From assembly GCA_019925105.1 (NCBI GenBank), contig JAHGAU010000026.1, positions 682,001 to 746,000 on the forward strand: a DNA stretch of 64,000 nucleotides, read 5' to 3'. The notes beneath the pieces were generated by a model that was given only the letters and a program-made list of their open reading frames with translations, did not search any database and had not been told where the DNA came from. Positions 44,117-54,412 of this stretch are shown here, piece after piece (the first letter of the stretch is position 1; each line of letters begins with the position of its first letter). This DNA comes from Niebla homalea (lineage: Eukaryota > Ascomycota > Lecanoromycetes > Lecanorales > Ramalinaceae). The position numbers and the translations under genes were made by a program.

Positions 44117-44530
44117 TGCCTGAATACATTGCAGCGAATACGGCGGCAAATTATTTACCCAAGATCTTATCCACGCGTGACTGACGCGACCAGAGCGATT
44201 AGGTCATCCCGGCGGGTGACCAAGACAGATTTGGGATCGCCCATTTCCAATCACCCGGCCAATGATGCCCCGCGAAGTTCAGTTTTGTTTACTATGGCAA
44301 GACCAGGGCGGGCCCCAAGATTCCGATCAATCACGACCATTCATTCATTTGGCAAGATCTTTGCATTCTTTATATAAATCGTCTTTTACCGACAATCTCA
44401 CAACCTAGCATTGCTGATCTTCTATTCTTAATCATCCGCTACTCAATTGCACTCTCCCTTCTGGTGCTGAAGGGATTTGGGCCAGCGTCAAAAGAGCTCG
44501 GGGATGTACTGACAGTACAAGGCCTTGAAA
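44117..44530. promoter_or_regulatory. SLD3/PXL1 divergent promoter region
   Basis: 414 bp. It carries two ACGCG elements near SLD3 (44173-44189) and a TATATAA box at 44371-44377, about 154 bp before the PXL1-like ATG. Both fit a bidirectional promoter; function is inferred. Confidence 0.5.
44173..44189. promoter_or_regulatory. Paired MCB-like elements (ACGCGT and ACGCGA) upstream of SLD3
   Basis: ACGCGT at 44173-44178 is a perfect MluI cell-cycle box, and ACGCGA at 44184-44189 is a second near-match 5 bp away. They lie about 57-73 bp upstream of the SLD3 start. MBF control of replication genes at G1/S is established in yeasts; here it is inferred from sequence. Confidence 0.55.
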
Positions 44531-47079
44531 ATGACTTCAACCGAGAAGCGGCATCTGGACTCGCACGGCCCAAGACGACGATCCTCTGCTCTGCGATTCT
44601 TCCCCTCCGCCTCACCGCCCAAACACGACAATTACCCTCCTTCGCAAAAAGACTGGGAGGCACAGTACCTGAACAATCTTCGTACACAGCGCCCCTCCCG
44701 ACCCGGTGGCTCGAGACCATTGCCTATCAAAGCTGCAAAAGCGACACTGGACCCATATGTGAGAGCAGCGTCAGCCTTGTCCCTCAGACCTGCCGACTCT
44801 CTTCAGCAAGCAAGCATTCCCAAACCCATCCTGCAAGAGAGAGCCGCAACCGCCCATTCACACAGGCGCGCACAGTCTGAAATGCCAAATGTTGAGCTCA
44901 ATAACCCCCCCACCAGTGGACCTCTAGCGCAGCCAGCTCACAAACGTCGTTTCACAAGAGATTTCTCAACTTCAACATCGGCAACGGATCCAGCGTCATC
45001 GACTGCAAAATCACCGCTTGCTTATAGGGAAAGTGGGATGCGATGGATGGAGAAACAAGAGGCTAGATCACTGCGAGAGGCTCTTGAAGATATGGATCTG
45101 CGTGAAGAAGGCAAGACTCACACTGTTGCCCCTGATGAAGCCTCCGACGTCCTAGGACTAGGCCGGAATATAACACTGCCTCGTAAAGATTACAAAGAAC
45201 ATCTCAAAGAGGGTGCTCATGCTCGCAGTCAAAGTCATCAGTGGTATTCGAAACCGAGTAAGCCCACAGAGGACGCTCCCAATCCACGCTCTGCTTCTGC
45301 CCAGTCCTCTACAAGCAGCGGGAATGAGAACGCCTCCAACGAAACTGCCGCCACGAGCGCCTCATCGGGACCAACCGAGCCCTCGGAGGGAATTCAATGC
45401 GAGAGACCAAATCTCCATGTCAAATGGGACTCATCGGCGAAAAAGGCCTACACAAATATGGCCTTCGAAGCTTCCTTTGCAAAAAGAGGGCGACGCAGGT
45501 CGAGTCTAGCAGCAAAGGCAAGGAGGGCGACCAGCGGGCCATTCAGTAACCCAGATGACAAGATCTATGAGGAAGGTGATGGGTCTGGACAGGATACCAA
45601 GGCAGTCCCAGAGAAGTCGTCACGAATACCAGTCCCGTTAGCCTCGAAACCTCGAGGCTCGGTCAGCAATATATTCCCGGTCCGGCAGCCGTCGAATGAC
45701 GTTTCGATAAACAAGCCAGGTTGGATGAGCCGCTCAGAGATCCACCGGGACCCACCCTCTCAGTCCAGAGATCTTTCGTATGACAACAATTCCCTGCCGT
45801 CTATGCCTCTCGCATTAACGCAGGAGCCATCCGAAAGAAGTCCTGCAGACAAAGGTCAGACCAAGGATAAGGAGATCCGGAGTGACGAACTTCGTGCTGC
45901 CACAAGCATGCGCTTTCGCGACCGCAGTCCCAAATTGCCATCGCCTGCATTTGTCAGCGATAAGCCTGGAAGGCATATTGTCAGCTTCAACAAAGACTGG
46001 AGGCCAAGAGCGGGCGAGGAAGTTGAAGCGAGCGCCAGACCTACCGCTGAAGACCATCCGAGGTCTCCTTTCAAGCCACCTATGCCTACCTCTACCGCTT
46101 CCGCCCCTGTGATTCCTACCATAAACTTCTCCGAGGTTCCGAGCAGTTCAGTCGAATCCCCTCCTGGAAAGCCTACAATCCCTTCAATCTCTGTCTCGAC
46201 CGATGCCACTCCAACGATCTCACTACCAGATGATCGTACCACATCACGCCCTCTCCCTGCAATGGGGGCCAAATCCCGGCCAGCGCAGCGACCTCTACCG
46301 CACCATTCAGCTACCACGCCAAGTCAAGGCTCTAATTATCAATGGAACGTTGCGAGTCAGCGTGGGTGCGCCCAGTGCGCTGCCTGTGCCCTTCCAATTG
46401 CTGGACGGATTGTCAGTGCAGCATCTCAGCGCTTCCATCCTCACTGTTTCACTTGCCATCACTGTGCCGAGCCACTAGAATGCGTCGCTTTCTATCCAGA
46501 ACCCGAGGTCAAGCGTGCTGAGCGTCTCGAGAGGATTGAAGCACGTCTCAATGGCATTGACCTGGCTGAGGATAAAGCTGGAGAGACGGCGATGGATGAT
46601 GGAGACGATTCGCTACGCTTCTTTTGCCATCTCGACTACCATGAGCTCTACTCTCCTCGCTGTCGCAATTGTAAGACACCGATCGAAAAGGAGGTCGTCC
46701 TTGCCTGTGGGGGATCATGGCATGTGGGACATTTCTTCTGCGCCGAGTGTGGCGATCCGTTTGATGCCCAGACCCCATTTGTGGAGAAGGATGGATATGC
46801 GTGGTGCGTCAAGTGCCACGCGGGCCGGTTCAGTGGGAAATGCAAGGGTTGCAGGAAGCCAGTGGTTGAGCAGGGAATCTCTGCGCTAGGGGCTGAATGG
46901 CATGAAGGGTGCTTCGTTTGTGTGGTAAGTACAGGTCCAGTGGAAAGAAATTCGATGGGTTAGCTGACACTCCATTGTAGGAATGCGGAGGAGGCTTCAA
47001 GGACGGCAGGTTCTTTACCAGGGAAGATGAGCAAAAACCTGTCTGTGTCGAGTGCGAGGAGAGACGACTGAAGGCTTAA
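44531..47079 (+). CDS. LIM-domain protein, paxillin-like (PXL1 type)
   Basis: Two exons, 44531-46924 and 46981-47079, with a 56-nt intron, give 830 residues. The frame is open upstream only to a TTG, so ATG 44531 is used. The first 600 residues are Ser/Pro/Arg-rich and disordered-looking, starting MTSTEKRHLDSHGPRRRSSA. From about residue 612 there are three LIM zinc-binding modules: CAQCAACALPIAGR ... FHPHCFTCHHC, then CRNCKTPIEKEV ... GHFFCAEC, then CKGCRKPVVEQG ... GCFVCVECGGGF. The last module is completed only by the second exon, which supports the splice. Yeast Pxl1 organises polarity and cytokinesis at the cell cortex. Orthology is by architecture only. Confidence 0.88.
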
Positions 47080-47710
47080 GGGTGATTGAACCAATTTGGG
47101 TGAATAGCAAGCGTTAATGAATGAAGAATGGGCATGAGCATTATTTTTACACAAGGAAACTATATTTAAACTCCCGTCACTTCTTTATGCTTTTGGATGC
47201 CTCTGAATGAATGGAAACTTGACCTGTATAGAACATACGCACCCATACACTTGGAAACCAGGACTGGTTCAACTTTGAGAACTGACTACTTGTTACCCGC
47301 TTATGTTTCCTTTTGCTTTGCTGCTTCAGGTATGGATGTCTGACAGGACCTTGACGAGGCTCAAGCCCACCAACGTCCCTACAGGTCAAGCATGGCATAT
47401 CTATTCACTTCGACGAGACTAGTCAGATCTCGAAAGATCCACCAAAGATCACGAAGTGAATGAATGGGAAAGATTTGAGCTGCGGTGATAGTGATTCATT
47501 CACATCAACAAGGCTTGATTAGGCATTCATTTCATGAGTATGTGACATGACATGAAACGCCCTTGATATATCCCGCAGATTGCACAAATTCTAAATCAGC
47601 CCTACGATTCTTCGTATCTTCATTTTTGTCCGCAAAAAGAAATTCTAAAGTCCAAGTGCACAAATACCCTGCAATCTTCGAATCTTTTCAAATCAAGGCG
47701 CTGCTTCAAC
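47080..47710. other. Intergenic region between the LIM gene and SEC13
   Basis: 631 bp with the LIM gene 3' end and SEC13 promoter (inference). A 73-codon minus ORF has no family resemblance. Nothing else is seen. Confidence 0.4.
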
Positions 47711-49132
47711 ATGGTTTGTACACCTTTTGCCCATGAGAGTTTCTGTGCTCAACCATCTGTAGGCGCAAGTCATCACCAACTCCGGTCACGATGACATGAT
47801 CGTATGGCCCCCATCCCCAACCTGCCCGACCGCTCCAGCGTAGCTCACAGACCCTTCCCCAGCATGATGCGGTCCTGGACTACTACGGTCGCCGGCTAGC
47901 CACCTGTTCGTCCGACAAGACCATCAAGATCTTCGAAGTCGAGGGCGATCAACACAAACTCACGGAAACGCTGCGAGGGTAAAAAAGATGGCGATGGCCG
48001 CCGGTCCTATTGGGCGATGTGGGGCTGATTCGCGACTGCGCGCAACAGGCATGAAGGAGCTGTCTGGTGCGTCTCTTGGGTCCGCCTCACTTTCCCCCTT
48101 TTTCCCTCTGCTTAAACACGCTCCGCTTTCTCATGCACGCCTGGCCCACTGCACCGCCGTGTCACTCCCTCCATTCCCAAAACCAAGTTGAAAACGGCGC
48201 GTCCCACCACTGCTGGTTCCTCCCCCCCCACCCCACACTCGAGTTCATAATACTGCCACCAGACCAAAATCTCTGACAAACACGACAGGCCCACCCGAAA
48301 TACGGCACCATCCTCGCCTCCTCCTCCTACGACGGCAAAGTCTTCATCTGGCGCGAATCCCCCGCCCCCTCGTCCGCCCAAGGCGGTGGCTCGCAATGGA
48401 CCCGCGTGGCCGACTTCTCGCTGCACTCGGCCTCGGTCAACATCGTCAGCTGGTCCCCCCACGAATCCGGCTGCCTGCTCGCCTGCGCCTCCTCGGACGG
48501 TCGGGTGTCGGTCTTGGAGTTCCAGGAGGGCAACTGGAGCCACCAGATCTTCGAGGCGCATGGGAGTGGGTGCAATGCTGTGAGCTGGGCGCCTGCGCTG
48601 GCGCCGGGGGGTATGGTGAGAAAGGATCCGGATATGACGGTCAGGAGGAGGTTCGTGACGGGGGGCAGCGATTGTTTGGTGAAGATCTGGGATTGGAAGT
48701 ATGTCCCCGCCCGATCCGCCTCCTTGCTGTTCATGCCCTTGGGAGGACTTCGGGGGTCAAAAGGCGATGTGGTTGCTGATACAGTATTGGTGTCGTTGGT
48801 ACAGCACCCAAGATAAGACCTACGCACCGACCCTCTCACTGTCAGGCCACACAGACTGGGTTCGCGATGTCGCGTGGTCACCATCGACCATTATGGCGAA
48901 ATCCTACATCGCGTCCTGCTCGCAAGATAAGACTGTTAGGATCTGGACGAACACGCCAGATCAACCGGGGGAGTGGAAAGCTACCGTTCTGAACTTCGAC
49001 GCAGTGCTTTGGCGGGTGAGCTGGAGCTTGAACGGTAATGTGCTGGCAGTGTCCGGAGGGGACAACAAGGTGAGTCTGTGGAAAGAGGACCTGCAGGGAG
49101 AGTGGAAACACGAAACATGGATCGAAGAATGA
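47711..49132 (+). CDS. SEC13: COPII coat / nuclear pore WD40 protein Sec13
   Basis: Six exons, 47711-47713, 47763-47801, 47863-47978, 48049-48079, 48289-48698 and 48805-49132, give 308 residues. The first exon is only the ATG, joined to [22 protein letters not shown] repeats read [81 protein letters not shown] and [10 protein letters not shown], the six-bladed Sec13 propeller. It is part of the Sec13-Sec31 COPII cage and of the Nup84 complex. Exon 4 is a 31-nt microexon followed by a 209-nt intron with an atypical GTCCGC donor. That intron is pyrimidine-rich. Confidence 0.93.
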
Positions 49133-49650
49133 AGTGGGACTCGTTGACAGCGATCTTGTGTGCTTCATATATGTCAGGGCTGCCCGGGCAAGTATTATAG
49201 CCAGACAACCGATCACCCAGATGATAGATTCCAATTGTATTCGTTATGCCCTAAATCTGTAAGATAGCACTACCTGCATACACCTGCGTCTGATAGTCTC
49301 TGTTGCATTGAAGACATGACGTGATCATCTCAATAAAAAGTGGATCTGACCGAAATCATTTCAACGAGAGACCATAGAGGTTTCGCTGGATAATTTCATC
49401 AAATCCTTTGCGAGTGTGCGAATATCAAGAATCAATGCTGCTCCAAAGCGCTTAGTCACTTAAGGATATGTAATGGCGGGAATAGGTCCAGGGTCAATGC
49501 GCTATCAAAGAGGGCATGTCTCATCTAGAGTTGCGAGATGTGGAAGCATCCACAGATGAGGAACAGATTGCAATCCGTCAGAGCGGATATCCAGTGCTGA
49601 CAGCGACAGTCAGGGTCGCCAAGCTGCTGAGGTTGCCATCATCTTTCAAA
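49133..49650. other. Convergent intergenic region, SEC13 to F-box gene
   Basis: 518 bp between converging genes, presumably 3' UTRs. No supported gene. Confidence 0.4.
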
Positions 49651-51530
49651 TCAGATACTCCCGCCGTGCTCTGCTCCACCCACATTCCAGAAGATGAAGG
49701 GTCCCATATCATGGTACCCAGTCTCCTCTCCGAACGGATGCCACCATCTTCCCAAGATGATCTTCCCGCCCGGAAGCACAATGCCCTCATAACACCAGCA
49801 TTGGTCATCCAGTGCTGACTGTTCACCAACAGGAACGTAACCATCCTGGTAAGCATCTTCGCTTGGACTGGTGGGGTCGGTGATGGGATTATCAAATCCT
49901 CCTGCTGGAGTTGAAGATGCAGACGAGGACGTCAAGGAAGATGACGAAGAGAAGATCGCCGAAGTCGGCGAGGACGACGCTGTTGTGCTAGACGAGGAAG
50001 ACACGGATGATTCATCTGAGTACTTCATCATGCAAAGACGTTGCCAGCCAGGTATGCCGGACTGAGAGGGTAGATTGTGGAGGACGCCTGTACACTGGAA
50101 AGGGCCATAATCCTTGCCGCAGCCCCTAAATTTCCGATGATCTTGTCCAGGTCTAGGCTTTGAAGGCATTTCTTTCAGCTTTTGTGCATACTGGTTTTCA
50201 AGCTGTGTGTAGACAGTCCTTCTCCTAAGGGTTTGTTCCTGCCTTGATTCAAGCTCCAAGATGTGCATATCGTCTGACGTTCCTCGGAAGCTTCGCTTAC
50301 TCCGTCGTGGAGGCCGGTAAGCATCGTATGCTTGCTGCTTATCGAGCGTCAATAACTCTACTAGTGATTTTGGAGGCATAGCATGAAGACGGTCTTCAAA
50401 GGCTGCAGGCCAGGTAATATCGTCAGTCAAGGACGGAGCATCGATATGAAGAGTCTGAAAGCCTTCTTCGACATCGAGGGCATCCGGTACATGGCGACTG
50501 TGTCGATTTTGTCCTAACGTTGAAGAACGAATGTCATCAAGGTCATGCGCGTTTGGAATATACGCTGCCGAATAGTTAGTCAACTTAGCGTTCATGCTAT
50601 CAATCCGAGGTATTGAAGAAACAAACCAAAGCTGCCCATCCAACTTGCCCCTAAAGGTATGACCTGGGACTCGGTGGTTAGTTTCTGGTCCCAAGCTGTC
50701 GGCTTCTCGGAATTTTCAAGGTCTGAGACTAAGTGATTGAGTGTGTCCTCATAGTCGCTCTTCATATGATATTTGAAGAAATTGGCAACATGCAACAGGT
50801 AGCTAAGGTTCACCGTCCACTTCTTGTCGGTGAAGAGGAACATTTCGTCAGGGCGTGTGTAGACAATCTGCTGAGAGAGGGCGAAGCCCCGGATCTCTGA
50901 CCGAATAGTCATGTCAAGCTGCCAGTGTGTGAATACCAATTGCAAAGTCTGCATCAGTCGGGCCCCATAAGAACCAGTAGGTGTATCATATAGGATGTTG
51001 TCAAGTATGTTGGAGGATTGGACGAAGCGACGCAATTGGACCAGATTCTTCGAGGCCTTGCGAGAGTTCGAGGTGGTGTTGGTGGAGGGTCGAGCAAAAG
51101 ATTCTAGACCGGTCATTTTGATACTTGGAAATCAATGCCCGGATGACGTACCAACAACAAGATCCCTTAATATCTCCAGACATCTCACCTCGGAATGCGA
51201 GGCGCCACCTCTGAGACCGGCGCGTGACACTTTTGACAAGATCATTCGACGTCTCATGTAATGCAGCATTAAGTCTCTTCCTGTCTTGCCAGGTGGCACA
51301 TCATATCTCTTTGCGAAGAGGCTTCTCCACACGGCGCCCCTGCTCGAGTGTACCGCATTATGGGTCTCTGAACAGGCCAAAGTGTAGGAGCATATGTCCC
51401 TGTCATTGTCAAAGTAAGTCGCGATGTGCTCGTGAAGCTGATTACCAAGTCAGCATTGCAAGCCATACGCATGAGCTACCTCACTGGAGAAGATATAACT
51501 TACCTCTAGAGGAAGAGTTCGGAATGCCAT
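49651..51530 (-). CDS. F-box protein, fungal family
   Basis: Four exons, 51530..51504, 51437..51152, 51103..50627 and 50564..49651, with introns of 66, 48 and 62 nt, give 567 residues. The F-box is split by the first intron: MAFRTLPLE|LHEHIATYFDNDRDICSYTL, then ACSETHNAVHSSRGAVWRSL. Next come HSEVRCLEILRDLVV|ESFARPS and a central beta-rich region ending PLGASWMGSF|AYIPNAHDL. The C-terminus GIVLPGGKIILGRWW and GPFIFWNV is typical of a large fungal F-box family. It presumably acts as a substrate receptor in an SCF ubiquitin ligase; the substrate is unknown. A Ser-rich low-complexity insert precedes the C-terminal domain. Confidence 0.85.
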
Positions 51531-52215
51531 TGCAGCGACAATGGTTATGGTGGGCAAGGAGCGCCCGTGAATGATAGGGCAGTAGCCGATGTTGTACAAC
51601 GATCACATAACGAACGATCAGTGGCAATGAAACGAGCAATTGCACATCCAGCCAGAGGCGTAAGGTGCTGGAGGCTTGATATTTGAAGATAGAAAGGTTT
51701 CGGAAACGGGCTGGAGATCAGTATTTGTTGATTCGGACGATCGGGAAGGAGCAATCGCAACATTCACTTCGGCGGTGAACGCAGCCCGGAGAAAAGACCA
51801 GAGCAAACCAAACATTGATAGCAAAGCATCATATGCTTTCCAAAGTTTGTTCAGTACTTGCGGGCTGACTTTGTGCTTTCATACGGCTTTCCGTTGAAGT
51901 AAACGGACGTCCGCTTGAAAATGCAATTGCCATGTTTGACGAGCTCTTTGTCTCCGGCTTATACTTAGCTGCAATGTACTCTCAATCTGCAAGAGTAGAG
52001 AATCAATGTAAGGCATGATCAGCATGTTTGATCTTTGAAGGAAGGCCGAGTTGCATTCAAACGTAATCTCAGTATCGGGAAACGTGTCCAGAGAGATTGG
52101 AAAAATATACACAACGCGTCAATATATCATTGAAACGTACACCAAAGCCCCAACAGGCTTCCGGGACATATTTGGCTGGGTACGCCAATCCGCCCAGTAA
52201 CGCTAATGCGTTATT
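51531..52215. other. Region between the dehydrogenase-like gene 3' end and the F-box gene 5' end
   Basis: 685 bp holding the F-box promoter and the downstream end of the next minus-strand gene (inference). Small ORFs show no family resemblance. Confidence 0.4.
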
Positions 52216-53741
52216 TTACCTGTTCACATATGTGGCAAAGAGTGCCAGAAGGGCCACACTCACGATTGTCGAAGCCATTTGCCCAGCTAAGGAGTTAGTA
52301 CCAGAATTATTGCCGCCAGAACCACCTCTGGATCCACCATTGAAGGTGCCATTAGCGGCCTGTTCCTTAGCAATGACATATACCTCCCCAGTAGCATCCG
52401 AACTCATGAAGAGTCGACCGCTCCCATCAAAGGCAATGCCGACCGGTCTGAAGCAATTATCAGGACATTGGCTATTGTCCATATTGGCAAAGATGTCAGT
52501 ATACGCCATGTTATTGCTCGAATTTGCAACCGGCTCGCCATTGGCGAATGGGAGACTGGAAAGCTTGTAACCAGAAGGATCACTGCGGTCCCAGCTACCA
52601 TGGAAGGTCACCCAAGCTTCGTTTCCCGAGTCATTGAACTTCATATCCAAAGGTGCCATGTGAGCCTGAAATGTCAGACGTGGCGCTGACTGCTCTCCGC
52701 AGTAAGTATCATTAATTGTGCGGTTTTGGTCACCTATGGCGAATTGGCTTCCAACCGTCAAATTGCTGTTGTCTGGTAGATCACCTGGCACCCAGGCGGC
52801 GAAGCAATATGGGTAGCCAAAATTGGATCCCTGATGATCATATTCAGTGCCATTGAGATAACCTAGGAAATTCATCTCCTCGCCCGGATTGTTTTCATGA
52901 ACGTCTTGCCCCTCTCGCATCATCTGATCGACCGAGTTCTCCACGGAATAGATGCCCCCAGTATCTGGATGTTCGACGACGCCTACAGAGTTCCGCAAGC
53001 CCCAACCAAGGCGCAGCCCATCAGTGTCGTAGCTGTAGGGATTCCCCGTCATATTCGTCAAATTGAATGCGCGTATCTGGCTGTGTCCGGATGATAGCAT
53101 TGCAGCTAAGGGGTCAATGTTCTCGGTACTACCGCGGCTCACCAGCAGCAGTCCTGGCTCTTTCTGGGACATGACCAATGTCCGGGTGGTATGATCACTT
53201 GTGCCCATGCCTGTCAGCAAGGTGCGATTGGTCTTACCAACGGCAGATTGAGACGGGTCGTAGTCCCACGCATATGCCGCCTCGGGATCCGAAGCGTATA
53301 GAGTCTTGCCATCTTGTGATAGAGCTATGCCGTGGTTGAGCTATGATGAACTAAAGTCAGCAGTTGTCGTCGCCATCCAGAAGAATGGCATACCCCAACG
53401 CCACCAGCGCCTCCCACAACTTCCTTTGAACTCTTCACGCTAACGCATATCCCTCCATCATCTTGCAATTGATGGCTAGATATACCTTTGCCAGCTTCAA
53501 CCACCAACAGATTCCCCGAACTGTCAAATTGAATCGAGCGCGGCTTGCTCAAGCCAGTCGCGACTAGCGCAGCCTGGTATCCAGAAGCCACCGAAGGCTT
53601 GATGGAATTGGGTGGAGTCAATGAAGTAGCGCAAGACGATTGCGAGATCACCGGCGAAACCAAGAATGCCAGGAGTGTAGCCAGGCGCAATGCCAGCCTG
53701 GGCATTGCTCTAGGGGCCATGAAAGTCATCGTTGTGGTCAT
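52216..53741 (-). CDS. Secreted, probably GPI-anchored, glucose/sorbosone dehydrogenase-like protein
   Basis: Two exons, 53741..53394 and 53340..52216, with a 53-nt intron, give 490 residues. The N-terminus RLALRLATLLAFLVSPVISQ is a signal peptide; several in-frame ATGs make the exact start uncertain. The beta-propeller of the PQQ-dependent soluble sugar dehydrogenase fold shows GLSKPRSIQFDSSGNLLVVE, LNHGIALSQDGKTLYAS, GSNFGYPYCFAAWVPGD and AWVTFHGSWDRSDPSGYKL. Many N-glycosylation sequons are present. The C-terminus has a Gly/Ser/Asn linker, then a hydrophobic tail STIVSVALLALFATYVNR, as in GPI-anchored proteins. Redox activity, cofactor and substrate are not shown by sequence. Confidence 0.85.
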
Positions 53742-54412
53742 GAATGAACTGACTGTCAAACGCGCTTCGAATAGAAACAACTGCAATCTACAAGCAGCAC
53801 CATGGACGTCTCGATATGGATCGTCTATGGCTTCAGGGCCAAGTGATGACGAGCCGGAAGCGATTTGCCGTGGTATTTGCCACAGATCACGAGCACGAGC
53901 ATCTCTACTCTGTAGGCCTGCCAAGAGACAGTCCGAGCACAATGAGTTGTAAATATTGCTCGCCTAGCCAGTAGGCAATATGAGGCAATTGAAGGCGCGT
54001 CAGTCTCTCATGATGCTGTATCATTATCAATAGTCTGCCTGCGAGACAAACGATTTAGAACTAGCCTTATTCAGTCTAGTCAAATGGCTCTCAAGAAAAC
54101 CAAGACAGCCAAGCAGCATCCACCAGACCTTGAGAGCTGTTGGCATAGAAGTCTTGTTGAAGCCTACTGTTTCAGGGCATTGCATTCTTGACTGGATTGC
54201 AATTGAAAATGACTCCGGCGGCTACCGAATTCGAAGCAACAGTGCTCAATGGAATTGAAAATTGAACATGGAAAATCTAACTGAAATCATATTGCACTAA
54301 CGCTATGGGTATCTATCTTAAAATAACGTGTGCTTTCGTTCTGATACTCATATACACAGGAAATGAAGGCACTCAGATGATTGGCGGCGCTCTCGTCATG
54401 TTGGCAACCTCC
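53742..54412. other. Region between the dehydrogenase-like gene and the membrane protein gene
   Basis: 671 bp with the dehydrogenase-like gene's promoter (inference) and the end of the next minus-strand gene. Nothing else is recognised. Confidence 0.4.
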
